In this document: one piece after another, positions 27,379-36,956 of the stretch | Position numbering within the stretch: position 1 is the first letter of the stretch | Layout of the letters: every line of letters starts with the position of its first letter | Assembly: GCA_963808965.1 (NCBI GenBank) | Contig: CAWEHU010000024.1 | Coordinates: 1 to 64,000 of the forward strand | Direction: 5' to 3' | Source: CAWEHU01 sp963808965 | GTDB taxonomy: Bacteria; Pseudomonadota; Alphaproteobacteria; Acetobacterales; Acetobacteraceae | DNA length: 64,000 nt | Program-made: the position numbers and the translations under genes | The notes under the pieces: generated by a model | Databases searched by the model: none | Seen by the model: only the letters and a program-made list of their open reading frames with translations | Told to the model about the DNA's origin: nothing

Positions 27379-28312
27379 CGGGCGGCGGATGCACCGAGAT
27401 CGGCGGACCCTGCGCGCCGCACCGATCGGCAAAGATAGCATCAATCGTGCGGGTGAGGCTTTCACGCCAGGGCGGGAGCCGCACCCCGAAGTGGCGAGCA
27501 AGTTTTTCACAGTCCAGCCGGGAATTGGCTGGCCGGCGCGCGGGCGTCGGCCATTCGGCCGTCGCGATCGGGTCTATTTCGGGCGCAGACACGCCATATC
27601 GGGCCGCTTCCTGGAAGATCGCAGTCGCGAATCCGTGCCAGGTGGTCGAGCCGCTTCCGGCTGCATGGAACACGCCGGCATACGTTTCTTTTCCCTGGTC
27701 GCGGAGGCGTGCCAGGATCGCGAGAATCGCGTCGGCGAGATCGGCCGCCGCCGTCGGGCAGCCCTGCTGGTCGGCTACCACACGAAGTCGGCCAAACTTT
27801 TGTGCGGCGTTCAGCATCGTGCGCACGAAGTTTTTTCCCTGGGGCGCATAGACCCAGGAGGTGCGGAGAACGATCGCGCGCGGACAGGCCTCCAGGACGG
27901 CAACCTCCCCCGCGAGCTTGGTCGCCCCATAGACTCCCTGCGGGTTCGTGGCGTCGGTCTCCCGATACGGGGCATCCTTGCTCCCGTCGAATACGTAGTC
28001 GGTCGAGACGTGGATCAGCGGAATCCGTGCCTCGGCACAAAGCCGCGCCAGTGCGGCGGGGCCGTCGCAGTTCGCGCGCCGGGCCGCTTCAGGCTCGCTC
28101 TCCGCCGCGTCGACCGCGGTGTAAGCCGCTGCGTTCACGACTGCCGAGAGGGGCGTCTCGCGGAAGATTTGCGCGATGCTGTCCGGCCTCTCGAAATCGA
28201 ATGCGGGACGGCCGACTCGCCGGACCGGGATACCCGCGAGCGAAGCCGATTGGTCCAGTGCGGAGGCGAGTTGGCCGGAGCCACCCGTGACGAGGAGGGG
28301 CGCTTCGCTCAA
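27371..28312 (-). CDS. rfbD: dTDP-4-dehydrorhamnose reductase
   Basis: 313 residues from a TTG start at 28312 that overlaps the rfbC stop. Final step of dTDP-L-rhamnose synthesis. The NAD(P) loop is LLVTGGSGQLASAL, the middle is AVVNAAAYTAVDAAESEPEA and HVSTDYVFDGSKDAPY, and the catalytic Tyr-Lys pair lies in GVYGATKLAGE. Ends PPWRESLTRTIDAI. It reads in the same frame as the first part of rfbC because of an indel there, which makes one long open frame, but these are two proteins. Confidence 0.92.
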   Translation of the reverse strand: MSEAPLLVTGGSGQLASALDQSASLAGIPVRRVGRPAFDFERPDSIAQIFRETPLSAVVNAAAYTAVDAAESEPEAARRANCDGPAALARLCAEARIPLIHVSTDYVFDGSKDAPYRETDATNPQGVYGATKLAGEVAVLEACPRAIVLRTSWVYAPQGKNFVRTMLNAAQKFGRLRVVADQQGCPTAAADLADAILAILARLRDQGKETYAGVFHAAGSGSTTWHGFATAIFQEAARYGVSAPEIDPIATAEWPTPARRPANSRLDCEKLARHFGVRLPPWRESLTRTIDAIFADRCGAQGPPISVHPPPDA

Positions 28313-28867
28313 AGCGTGAACCACGCAGGGCACTCGGACAATCGTGGGAGCACCCGATCCTTGTCGGACAGGATCGCTTCGTTCTCTCCGACGGGCCAAG
28401 GAATCATCAGGTCGGGGTCGTTCCAAAGCACGCCCCGCTCGGCGGAGCGGTCTGTACTCGCCGGTGACTTTGTAGATCACCTCCGTATCCGGCTCGAGCG
28501 TGCAATAGCCGTGCAGGAAGCCGGGCGGAACCCAGAGCTGCTGCCAGTTCTCGGCACTCAGTACCGCGGCGACATGCTGGCCGAAGGTGGGAGAGCCGTG
28601 GCGCACGTCCACGGCCACATCCCAGATCGCGCCGCGCACGACCCGCACCAGCTTGCCTTGCGGATTCGGCGCGATTTGCAAATGGAGGCCGCGCAGCACG
28701 CCCTTCAGCGCCGAGAAGGCGTGGTTGTCTTGCAGGAACGGACCCGGAATGCCGATTTCGGCGAAGCGCGCCTGGTTCCAGGTCTCGGAGAAGAAGCCGC
28801 GCGCATCCCCGAAGCGAGGCGGGGTGAGCAGCATCACGTCGGGGATCGCCAGCCGCTCGGCCTTCAT
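28309..28867 (-). CDS. rfbC: dTDP-4-dehydrorhamnose 3,5-epimerase (one-base frameshift)
   Basis: Cupin epimerase of the dTDP-L-rhamnose pathway. The start ATG 28867 overlaps the rfbA stop. The first 145 residues are clean: RFGDARGFFSETWNQARFAE, DNHAFSALKGVLRGLHLQ (catalytic His), LWVPPGFLHGYCTLEPDTEV. Near 28440 an indel moves the tail to another frame, where GVLWNDPDLMIPWPVGENEA and LSDKDRVLPRLSE are found, ending at a TGA at 28309. About 186 residues when repaired. Confidence 0.9.
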
Positions 28868-29739
28868 GCGTGCTCGCCCTCGGCCAGTTCCAGCAGCACG
28901 CGACCGAGCTCCGTCTTCCCGAGGCCGCGTGCGTGGCTGCGCAGCCGATCGGCGTCGATGAAGCCCATGCGGAAAGCCACCTCTTCCGGGGAGCCGACCA
29001 GCATCCCCTGACGGGATTGGATCGTCTGCACGAAAGTCGCGGCTTGCAGCAGACTGTCTGGCGTGCCGGCGTCGAGCCAGGCGTAGCCGCGGGACAGGCG
29101 TTCCACCTGAAGGGTCTGCTCCTCCAGATACACGCGGTTGAGATCGGTTATCTCCAGCTCGCCGCGTGCCGAGGGCCGGATCTGGCGCGCGATGTCGCTT
29201 ACGCGCGCATCATAGAAATAGAGTCCGGTGACCGCCCAGTTGGAAAGCGGCGCCGCCGGCTTCTCCACGATATCGAGCGCCCGTCCCGCCCCGTCGAAAG
29301 TGACGACGCCGTACCGTTCGGGGTCACGCACCTGATAGGCGAACACCGTCGCGCCTTCCGGCCGAGCGGCGGCGCCGCGGAGCATGGCGGAGAGATGGTC
29401 GCCGAAGATCAAATTGTCGCCGAGGGCGAGAGCGCAGGGCTGCCCGGCAACCCAGTCCCGTCCGATCAGGAATGCCTGGGCGATCCCCTCCGGCTTGGGC
29501 TGGGCGGCATAGGCCAAACGGACGCCGAAGCGCGCGCCGTCTCCGAGCAGGCGTTGAAACTGCGGCAGATCCTCCGGCGTGGAGATGACCAGCAGATCGC
29601 GGATGCCGGCGAGCATCAAGGTGGAGAGCGGGTAATAGATCATGGGCTTGTCGTAGACGGGGAGCAGTTGCTTGCTCGAAGCGAGCGTCATGGGGTGCAA
29701 GCGGGTGCCCGAGCCGCCTGCCAGGATAATGCCCTTCAC
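28864..29739 (-). CDS. rfbA: Glucose-1-phosphate thymidylyltransferase
   Basis: 291 residues from the GTG at 29739. First committed step of dTDP-rhamnose synthesis (glucose-1-phosphate + dTTP). The start is VKGIILAGGSGTRLHPMT, the nucleotide-binding loop, followed by SKQLLPVYDKPMIYYPLS. Metal-binding Asp is in ALGDNLIFGDHL; product-binding EKPAAPLSNWAVTGLYFYD also fits. The start codon overlaps the rfbB stop as GTGA; the stop overlaps rfbC as ATGA. The open frame extends upstream but overlaps rfbB. Confidence 0.95.
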   Translation of the reverse strand: MKGIILAGGSGTRLHPMTLASSKQLLPVYDKPMIYYPLSTLMLAGIRDLLVISTPEDLPQFQRLLGDGARFGVRLAYAAQPKPEGIAQAFLIGRDWVAGQPCALALGDNLIFGDHLSAMLRGAAARPEGATVFAYQVRDPERYGVVTFDGAGRALDIVEKPAAPLSNWAVTGLYFYDARVSDIARQIRPSARGELEITDLNRVYLEEQTLQVERLSRGYAWLDAGTPDSLLQAATFVQTIQSRQGMLVGSPEEVAFRMGFIDADRLRSHARGLGKTELGRVLLELAEGEHA

Positions 29740-30818
29740 GCCGCTTTCCCCGCTGTCTCGTCCACCCGCGCGATGCCGAGGCGGTCCCCGGCGTATCGTC
29801 CTGCCCGGATCCGTTCCCACCAGTCCCGGTGCTCCAGGTACCAGTCGATTGTCTTCGCGAGCCCGCGCTCGAAATCGTGCGCGGCAGTCCAATCCAGGGC
29901 CGTCTCGGCGCGTGTCGGGTCGATCTCATAACGGAAATCGTGGCCTGGCCGGTCTGTCACGAACCGAATGAGTTGCTCACGCGGCCCAGCCGGGTCGGGG
30001 ACTCGCCGGTCCAGATAGGCGCAGATCGCCCGGACCACTTCAAGGTTGGTCCTGGGCTGGCGGGCACCGATTGCGTAGGTCCCGCCGGGCTCGCCGGTTT
30101 CCAGAACGCGGACGAGGGCTTCGGCATGATCGTCCACGTAGAGCCAGTCGCGCTGGTTGGAGCCGTCGCCGTACACCGGGAGAGGCTTGCCTTCCAGAGC
30201 ATTGAGCGTGACGAGAGGGATCAGCTTCTCCGGAAATTGCCACGGCCCGTAGTTGTTCGTGGTGTTGCTCACAACCGCAGGCAGGCCATAGGTGTGGTGC
30301 CAAGCGCGTACCAGATGGTCGGAACCCGCCTTGCTCGCCGAATAGGGGCTCCGGGGATCGTACGGCGTGGTCTCCGTGAATGGCGGGTCACCCGCCTCCA
30401 GGGCTCCGAATACCTCGTCGGTCGAGATATGGTGGAACCGAAATTCGGCCCGCCCCGCCGGCCCGAGCGTGGACCAATAGGCCCGAGCCGCTTCGAGAAG
30501 CGTGAACGTGCCAACCACATTGGTCCGGATGAAGTCCGCCGGCCCGTCGATCGAGCGGTCCACGTGGCTTTCGGCCGCGAGATGCATGACCCGGTCCGGT
30601 CGATGCGCGGCAAACACCTCGCGCACGGTCGCGGCATCCGCGATATCGCCGCGGACCAGCACGTGGCGGGGCTCGTGCAAAGCCTCCTCCAGGGCGTCTT
30701 GGGAGGCGGCGTAGGTCATCTTGTCGAGATTCACGACCGTATGTTCGGTACGGCGCAGGAGGTGTCGCACCACGGCGGAGCCAATGAACCCGCATCCGCC
30801 GGTCAGCAGCACTTTCAT
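29736..30818 (-). CDS. rfbB: dTDP-glucose 4,6-dehydratase
   Basis: 360 residues from the ATG at 30818 (MKVLLTGGCGFIGSAVVRHL). SDR enzyme converting dTDP-glucose to dTDP-4-keto-6-deoxyglucose with bound NAD. Visible motifs: GGCGFIG, HLAAESHVDRSIDGP, the catalytic HISTDEVFG (Thr-Asp-Glu), YSASKAGSDHLVRAW (Tyr-x3-Lys) and TNNYGPWQFPEKLIPL. First rfb gene, order B-A-C-D. A putative promoter region separates it from the glycosyltransferase upstream (30819-30944). Confidence 0.95.
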   Translation of the reverse strand: MKVLLTGGCGFIGSAVVRHLLRRTEHTVVNLDKMTYAASQDALEEALHEPRHVLVRGDIADAATVREVFAAHRPDRVMHLAAESHVDRSIDGPADFIRTNVVGTFTLLEAARAYWSTLGPAGRAEFRFHHISTDEVFGALEAGDPPFTETTPYDPRSPYSASKAGSDHLVRAWHHTYGLPAVVSNTTNNYGPWQFPEKLIPLVTLNALEGKPLPVYGDGSNQRDWLYVDDHAEALVRVLETGEPGGTYAIGARQPRTNLEVVRAICAYLDRRVPDPAGPREQLIRFVTDRPGHDFRYEIDPTRAETALDWTAAHDFERGLAKTIDWYLEHRDWWERIRAGRYAGDRLGIARVDETAGKAA

Positions 30819-30944
30819 CCGTCGCTCATCCATCAAAGTCTCAGAAGCTGGGCAACTTGGCATCCTTTGGGAGCCCAGGCAACGCAAACTCCGCCGCAGC
30901 GCAGCATCCGCCGGTAAGTATCGGCCCCCAATCGAAGGTCGCCT

Positions 30945-32327
30945 TCATAGGGCCTCCGCCGCTTCCGGCACCCGCTCGAGTTGGGCGAGATCGTCAAAGT
31001 ATTGCGCCATCCGCACGAGCTTCGGGGCCGATACGCCGACCCCGCCGCAGAAATGCACAAAGCCCTTCCGGTCCTTCACGTCGGCATAGGAGCTGTGATG
31101 CAGGCTCGCATGGCGATCGAGAATCGCCGGATCGAAGCCACCGAGTTTATGAAAGATGTAGTTGGCAAACGGCTGATCGTAGCAGTTGAATACATCTCGT
31201 CTGCCCTGCGCGGCGGCATAGGCGTCGGCGACAGCGACGATCGTGCGGAAGCTGTCCGCGGCTCTTTCGAGAGAAGGTATGCCGATCGCGCCACTTGACA
31301 GGCCCCGCGTATAGGCTGGGCGAAATCGGTCGTCGGCGTGAAACAAGGGTTCACCATAAAAATCGTAGTCGAACATCTCTCGCTCAGGCAGAAAGGAGAT
31401 GTTGTCCGATAGAAGAATGTCCATCATCAGGTCATCGAGCGGCCGATCGAATACCACGTCGGTATCCACGTAGAGCAGAGGCTGGTGAGCTTTCGCGAAC
31501 GGGATCTCATCCACTGTATAGCGCGCGAGAGTAAATCCGAGCACGTCGACCGGATTGCACCGATGCAGATGCGTTTGCGCGCGGAGAGCGGAGGGTATCA
31601 GGGGAGCCATTTCCTCTGATGTCCGATCAGTCAGGATCAGCACGCTCCCGGACCAGCGCGCGAACCGGGCAAGTGAAGCCAGCGCGATCTCAAGACACTC
31701 GAAGATCCCGTCATCACCGAATGCGGTGAAATAGATCAGCGGTTGGTATCGGTGCATCCGCTCTACCCGCCATCCGCCATACAGAAGATCAAGTGAACCG
31801 GCTTCGGCCCGCTTGCGCTTCAGCGGATTTCCCACGGCGTAGCTCCGGAGATCGACTAGCATGTCTCCGACCACCATTCGGAAATCGGGCGCGAAGCGAA
31901 CCGTGTCGGCGGAGATCGTGCGCCGCCTCGTTTGAGCGACCCAGTCCTTCGTGGCGACTTCACGAATTTCGGTCAGAACATCGTTTCTCAGGGGTAGGAA
32001 CGCTTCCCACTCTCTCGCCTGCACGCGGGAGAGAGTGATGCGGCCATCCGGCTCGGCCGCGACGTATAAGTGCCCGCTCCGAAGCGCGACGACCCCGTCC
32101 GGGCAGGCCTCCACCGTGAATTCCTGTCCCTCGCCAGATTGGCAGGGAGCTCCGCTGTCCTCCATCGCGAAGCCTCCCGTCCCGAATATTGCGACAGGGC
32201 ACGGAGCATCATTCGCGGGTAGATAGAGCAACTTCCCGGTCGGATGACCGGGGGCGAGGACCAAGTTGCTCGGGCTCGAGACGAAAGGGCCATGCCGCAA
32301 CTCCAGCGTCGCCGGATCTACGAACAC
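30945..32327 (-). CDS. Glycosyltransferase with N-terminal beta-trefoil-like region
   Basis: 460 residues from a GTG at 32327 (an ATG is absent upstream). The C-terminal half (about 195-445) looks like a GT-A sugar transferase: MHRYQPLIYFTAFGDDGIFE, LLYVDTDVVFDRPLDDLM (DxD), RGLSSGAIGIPS, CYDQPFANYIFHKLGG. The N-terminal 130 residues are different: EFTVEACPDGVVALRSGHLY and VAAEPDGRITLSRVQAREWE repeat the 'strand-G.YVAAE.DG' pattern of fascin-like or ricin-like beta-trefoils. The join is unusual. It precedes the rfb genes on the same strand, so a polysaccharide role is likely. Confidence 0.65.
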   Translation of the reverse strand: MFVDPATLELRHGPFVSSPSNLVLAPGHPTGKLLYLPANDAPCPVAIFGTGGFAMEDSGAPCQSGEGQEFTVEACPDGVVALRSGHLYVAAEPDGRITLSRVQAREWEAFLPLRNDVLTEIREVATKDWVAQTRRRTISADTVRFAPDFRMVVGDMLVDLRSYAVGNPLKRKRAEAGSLDLLYGGWRVERMHRYQPLIYFTAFGDDGIFECLEIALASLARFARWSGSVLILTDRTSEEMAPLIPSALRAQTHLHRCNPVDVLGFTLARYTVDEIPFAKAHQPLLYVDTDVVFDRPLDDLMMDILLSDNISFLPEREMFDYDFYGEPLFHADDRFRPAYTRGLSSGAIGIPSLERAADSFRTIVAVADAYAAAQGRRDVFNCYDQPFANYIFHKLGGFDPAILDRHASLHHSSYADVKDRKGFVHFCGGVGVSAPKLVRMAQYFDDLAQLERVPEAAEAL

Positions 32328-32572
32328 CGTGGTCCCGAAATAAGTGATAAGCTGGCGCTGAGTTCTCTTGCAGCATTAACTTTCTAGAGATTTGAGACGA
32401 CGGTTATCCGCAGGGTGCGCGCGTTTATCGGTGGAAGCCGGAGCGGAGTCCAGCGCGCGGTAGAAAGACTTCACCTTCCCGACAACCGGGATTAAAAGGC
32501 GGCGGATTGCAGACCGGGAACGGGGATCAGGGCCAGTTCGGCTCCGGCCAGGCTGCGTGGCAGGAGCAGTTT
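32328..32572. promoter_or_regulatory. Divergent promoter region of the polysaccharide locus
   Basis: This gap separates the minus-strand glycosyltransferase-rfb operon from two plus-strand glycosyltransferase genes, so promoters in both directions are expected. No convincing -35/-10 pair or operator was identified by eye. The ribosome site of the plus-strand gene (AGGAG at about 32561) is clear. Confidence 0.35.
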
Positions 32573-33352
32573 ATGTCCGTCCGGCTCGGGGTGGGGATCA
32601 TTACGTATAACCGGGCGCAGGTCGTCGCCGAAACCGTGGCCCGGGTGCTCGCTCATACGCGGCACCCGTTCGCGCTCGCGGTGGCCGACGACGGATCGGA
32701 GGACGGGACGGCGGAGCGGTTGCGAGAGAAGGGTGTCCAGGTGGTCTCAGGCCGCAACATGGGCATTGCCTGGAACAAGAATCGGGCCCTGTTCTATCTG
32801 ATCGGCATCCTGAGCTGTGACGTGGTCATCCTCCTGGAGGACGATTCGAGGCCGAACCAAGACGGATGGGAGCGCGAGTGGATAGAGGGAACGCGCAAAT
32901 GGGGCCACAACAACTTAGCCGGTGACTGGTTCGACAAAAGTTTCCTCGCGGGCACTGGCATCGCCGAGGACCCAATTCAGAGCATCGACGTCTCTGCCCA
33001 GTGCAGCGCCTACGCGCGAGAGGCGATCCTGTTCGGAGGCTACATGGATAACCGCTTCAAGCGCTACGGATTCGAGCACGTAGAACACTCGCTCCGGCTG
33101 ATGCGCTTCGGATACGGCGGCGAGTACCGGGAGGTGGCGGGCATTCATCGCCCTGTTTACCTGCTCATCAAGGGGGGCGTGACCGTCACTCATCCGCCCA
33201 GCCACGGCACCAAGGAGGATATCGATCGCAACCAAGCCCTATGTCAGCAGCTCCTGCGTGACCAGACATATAGGGCTCCTTGGCGCGACGATCAGGAAAT
33301 GACGCAATTTCGCGACGAGATGCGCGCTGCTGCAAGCGGCCGCGCTCAGTAA
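32573..33352 (+). CDS. Glycosyltransferase family 2
   Basis: 259 residues from the ATG at 32573, behind GCAGGAGCAGTTT. The fold is GT-A: VRLGVGIITYNRAQVVAETV, AVADDGSEDGTAERL, then VVILLEDDSRPNQDGWE as the metal-binding acidic motif. The distal part GYMDNRFKRYGFEHVEHSLR resembles family 2 acceptor regions. Donor and acceptor are unknown. It lies immediately upstream of the large glycosyltransferase in the same direction. Confidence 0.85.
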   Translation: MSVRLGVGIITYNRAQVVAETVARVLAHTRHPFALAVADDGSEDGTAERLREKGVQVVSGRNMGIAWNKNRALFYLIGILSCDVVILLEDDSRPNQDGWEREWIEGTRKWGHNNLAGDWFDKSFLAGTGIAEDPIQSIDVSAQCSAYAREAILFGGYMDNRFKRYGFEHVEHSLRLMRFGYGGEYREVAGIHRPVYLLIKGGVTVTHPPSHGTKEDIDRNQALCQQLLRDQTYRAPWRDDQEMTQFRDEMRAAASGRAQ

Positions 33353-33376
33353 GCCAGCGATCACGCGAGCGTAGCG

Positions 33377-36300
33377 GTGCAGAATCGTTATTTATTCAAG
33401 ACCATCGAGTCGCTGCAAAGTTTTGGTCAGGAGCCCGCCGCGAGTCCGGTCGACACCCTGGGCGATAATCTCGGCGGGTTCTTCGATCGCGATTGGTATG
33501 TTCGCCGCTATCCGGATGTCGGTGCCGCAAAGCTCGATCCCTTGCAGCATTACCTGAACTACGGAGCCGCCGAGAACCGGGACCCCAACCCGTTTTTCGA
33601 CGCGGCCTGGTATCTCCAGCAGAACCCGGATGTCGCACGGGCCAAGATCAACCCACTTCTCCATTATCTCCAGCACGGCGGGGCGGAGCTGCGCAACCCG
33701 CATCCCCGTTTCGATGCAGCCTTCTACGTCAGCGAGCATCCGGAGGCGACACTCAATCCCCTGCTGTTCCATCTTCGGGTAGGGGTCTCGCGCGGCTGGC
33801 CGACCGAGAACGTGATTGAGATCGACAAATATCTCCCATCCGGCGCCGGACCGTTCCGTAACCAGGACGGAGTTGCCGTCGACATCGTCATTCCCGTCTA
33901 TCGCGGACTGGATCAGACGCGGCGTTGCATCGAAAGCCTGCGGCGGGATCCCGATCGCCCGCCCGGCCGGATTATCGTGATCGATGACTGCTCTCCTGAG
34001 CCGAAACTGTCCGCGTGGCTCGATCGGCAGGCCGGGCGTGGCACCATTACGCTGTTGCGCAATCCCCGCAATCTCGGCTTCGTCGCCTCGGTCAACCAGG
34101 GCATACGAGCGGCCGGCGAGCGCGATATCGTGCTGCTCAACAGCGACACCGAGGTACCGCATGGGTGGCTGCAAAGGCTGGCAGCCCAGGCCTATGCCGC
34201 GCCACGCATCGGCTCCGTCTCGCCTTTTTCAAATAATGCAACCATTTGTAGCTATCCGTCCGTGGATGGCGCCCCGCTCGCCTTTGAACTGCCGCTCGCC
34301 GATCTCGATTCTGCGTGCAGGAAGGCGAACGCCGGGCGTTTCGTCGTAGTCCCGACGACGGTCGGGTTCTGCATGTATATTCGCCGCGCCTGCATCGACG
34401 AAACCGGATTGTTTGATGAACAGGCCTTCCGGCGCGGTTATGGCGAGGAGAATGATTTCTGTATGCGCGCGGCCGCGCGTGGGTGGACCCATCGGCTCGC
34501 TTGCGACACCTTCGTCTATCACGAAGGGGGCGTAAGCTTCGGCAAGGACTCGCCCGAACTGAAACGCAGTCGCGGCGTTCTGCTGCGCCGCCATCCCGAT
34601 TACGAGCGCGCCGTTGCCCGGCATGTCCGGCTGGATGCCGCCGGGCCTTTCCGGTTCGCCATCACGGCCGAGCTGTTTCGCAAATCCGGGCGCCCCACGG
34701 TGCTGCTCGTCAGCCACGCCTTGGGAGGCGGGGTGCCGCGCCATCTCGATGACCTCCGCAGAGCGGCCGGCGCGTCGGCGAATTTCCTGCTGCTCAAAGG
34801 GACTCCGAGGGGCATCGCGTTATCGGTCCCCGCTCTGCCGGGCCATCCGGTCCTCAGTCTTGGGGAGGATCGGCTGGAGGATCTGGCGCTGTTCCTGCGT
34901 TCCGCCGGCGTGACCCGTCTGCACCTGCACCACATGCTTGGCATGCGCCTCGATGTGCGGCAACTCATCCACATGCTGGACGTGCCGTTCGACTTCACCG
35001 TGCATGACTACTTCACGATATGCCCTCGGGTTAATCTCCTGCCCACGATGGACTCGCAGCATTGCGGTGAACCCGCGCCTGCCTTGTGCAATGATTGCAT
35101 CGCCCAGAGCCCCGCGAACGGTGCCCGCGACATCCAGGACTGGCGACACGCGCATCGCTGGATTTTTCTTGAGGCCGACCGTGTCATCTGCCCGAGCGAG
35201 GACGTGCGAAATCGGCTGGCCCGCTACGGCCTCGATCGCAAGGCCGTGGTCGTTCCGCATGAGCCGGTCGCGCGGGCGCCGTGGCCGCTCCATGTCCCCG
35301 CGCCTCGCGGACGCAAGTTGCGGGTCGCCGTGTTGGGTGTTCTCGCTGATCAGAAAGGCGCCCCGACGGTTGCCGCTGTCGCCGAGGCCGCTGATCCAGG
35401 GCGAATCGAAATTCACCTGATCGGCTATCCGGAGCTGGAATTACCCGAGCCAGCCCGTGCGCGCATCAAGCGGACCGGCCGCTATGAAGAGGCCGAGCTG
35501 CCTGCTCTGCTCGCACGTTTGCGGCCGCACGTCGTCTGGTTCCCCGCGCAATGGCCTGAAACGTACAGCTACACGTTGAGCGCCGCGATCGAGGCCGGGC
35601 TGCCGATCGTTGCTTCCGACATCGGAGCTTTCACGGAACGACTGGCCGGCCGGCCGCTCACTTGGCTCGTCGATCCCGCTGCACCGCCCGCGACCTGGAT
35701 CGACGTTTTCGAAAGCGTGCGTTCCGCCGTGCAGGCCGAAATTCCGAAGCCGAAGCTGCGCCGGCCGCAGGGAGATTTCTATGCCGCCCCCTATCTGCGC
35801 GCCGTCACGCAGCAGAGCGCGGACAAACGTGCTCGCGCCCCATCCACGCCCGGGCGCCGCTCGATCGTGCTGATTCCCGAGCGGCTTGATACCGGTTGCC
35901 TCAGCCCTTGCGCCTACATCCGTTTGCTATCGCCGCTCGATCATCCTGCTATCGGCGGCGACGCGGAGGTGATCGTTGCTGATGCGGAGCAAGCGCTTTG
36001 CTATCGGCCGGATGTGATCGTGACGCACCGGCACGGTGTACGTGACCTGGATCTCGCGGACGCTCTCGCGACCCATTGCAGCACCAATGGCATCGCGTTG
36101 CTCTACGATCTCGACGACGACCTGCTCGACCTGCCCCCCGAGCACCCCGACACCGAAATCCTGGCGGCTCGTGCTGCGGTGGTCGCGCGCATGGTGCGCG
36201 CCGCCTCCTCTGTCTGGGTCTCGACGCCCGTGTTGCGAAAGCGGGTGCTGCGGCTTCGCAAAGATGCGGTCGTGGTGCCGAACGGATTGGATGAGCGTCT

Positions 36301-36928
36301 CTGGCCGGAGAGGCCGCCGCCCTCCGGTCCACGCGCCGGCCCGGTGCGGATTCTTTTCATGGGCACGGCCACGCACGACGCTGACCTGGCGCTCATCGAG
36401 CCCGCGCTACGGCGCGTTCGCGCCGAATTCGGCAACCGCGTTTCTATCGACATCATCGGCGTGACCACGAGAAGCGACCTGCCGGCTGGCATCAAGCGTC
36501 TGGATATTCCGAGCCCCGCGGCCGCCTCATATCCGGCTTTCGTGAATTGGCTGACGCGGCAACCCGGATGGGACATTGGTCTGGCTCCCCTCACAGACAC
36601 GCCGTTCAACGGTGCGAAATCCTCGATCAAGGCTCTCGACTACGCGGCGCTTGGTATGCTGACGCTCGCTTCGGACATGAGTGTATACCGGGGTTCCCTA
36701 GCCGATGGGCCTGGCGGCTTGCTGCTGCCGAACATTGCGGATGCCTGGTACGCCGCCATCAGCCGGCTGATCCGAAACCCGCTGCTTCGCCATAGGCTGA
36801 GCAATGGAGCGCACGAGGCATATGCGCGACAGCACACGCTCGCCGCACAGGCCGCCTTACGCCGGGAGCTATGGCATCAACTGGCGCCCACTCCTGCGGT
36901 CCCTCTAGTCAAACGCGCTCGGTGCTGA
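33377..36928 (+). CDS. Large multidomain glycosyltransferase (1183 aa)
   Basis: Uninterrupted, GTG start at 33377. Residues 33-145 hold three repeats of an FDxxWYxxxxPDV..PLxHYLxxGxxE pattern (FFDRDWYVRRYPDVGAAKLD, FFDAAWYLQQNPDVARAKIN, RFDAAFYVSEHPEA). Residues about 165-430 form a GT2 domain (VDIVIPVYRGLDQTRRCIES, VLLNSDTEVPHGW). About 440-800 resemble a GT-B transferase (PTVLLVSHALGGGVPRHLDD, FDFTVHDYFTICPRVNLL). A second GT-B-like region follows from 830 (VVPNGLDERLWP, FNGAKSSIKALDYAALGM). Such fusions build repeating surface polysaccharides. It has no signal or membrane segment. Confidence 0.85.
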   Translation: MQNRYLFKTIESLQSFGQEPAASPVDTLGDNLGGFFDRDWYVRRYPDVGAAKLDPLQHYLNYGAAENRDPNPFFDAAWYLQQNPDVARAKINPLLHYLQHGGAELRNPHPRFDAAFYVSEHPEATLNPLLFHLRVGVSRGWPTENVIEIDKYLPSGAGPFRNQDGVAVDIVIPVYRGLDQTRRCIESLRRDPDRPPGRIIVIDDCSPEPKLSAWLDRQAGRGTITLLRNPRNLGFVASVNQGIRAAGERDIVLLNSDTEVPHGWLQRLAAQAYAAPRIGSVSPFSNNATICSYPSVDGAPLAFELPLADLDSACRKANAGRFVVVPTTVGFCMYIRRACIDETGLFDEQAFRRGYGEENDFCMRAAARGWTHRLACDTFVYHEGGVSFGKDSPELKRSRGVLLRRHPDYERAVARHVRLDAAGPFRFAITAELFRKSGRPTVLLVSHALGGGVPRHLDDLRRAAGASANFLLLKGTPRGIALSVPALPGHPVLSLGEDRLEDLALFLRSAGVTRLHLHHMLGMRLDVRQLIHMLDVPFDFTVHDYFTICPRVNLLPTMDSQHCGEPAPALCNDCIAQSPANGARDIQDWRHAHRWIFLEADRVICPSEDVRNRLARYGLDRKAVVVPHEPVARAPWPLHVPAPRGRKLRVAVLGVLADQKGAPTVAAVAEAADPGRIEIHLIGYPELELPEPARARIKRTGRYEEAELPALLARLRPHVVWFPAQWPETYSYTLSAAIEAGLPIVASDIGAFTERLAGRPLTWLVDPAAPPATWIDVFESVRSAVQAEIPKPKLRRPQGDFYAAPYLRAVTQQSADKRARAPSTPGRRSIVLIPERLDTGCLSPCAYIRLLSPLDHPAIGGDAEVIVADAEQALCYRPDVIVTHRHGVRDLDLADALATHCSTNGIALLYDLDDDLLDLPPEHPDTEILAARAAVVARMVRAASSVWVSTPVLRKRVLRLRKDAVVVPNGLDERLWPERPPPSGPRAGPVRILFMGTATHDADLALIEPALRRVRAEFGNRVSIDIIGVTTRSDLPAGIKRLDIPSPAAASYPAFVNWLTRQPGWDIGLAPLTDTPFNGAKSSIKALDYAALGMLTLASDMSVYRGSLADGPGGLLLPNIADAWYAAISRLIRNPLLRHRLSNGAHEAYARQHTLAAQAALRRELWHQLAPTPAVPLVKRARC

Positions 36929-36956
36929 TCCCGTTCGGACCTCCAAGGAGGAACTG

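Noticed and set aside
27371..28867. One long open frame that appears to fuse RfbC and RfbD
   Set aside because: The fusion is produced by an indel near 28440. The correct RfbC tail and stop (28309) are found in another frame and the RfbD start overlaps it, so two proteins are annotated.
27290..29011. 573-residue plus-strand open frame opposite rfbA/rfbC/rfbD
   Set aside because: Antisense of well-supported rfb genes, with no recognisable domain.
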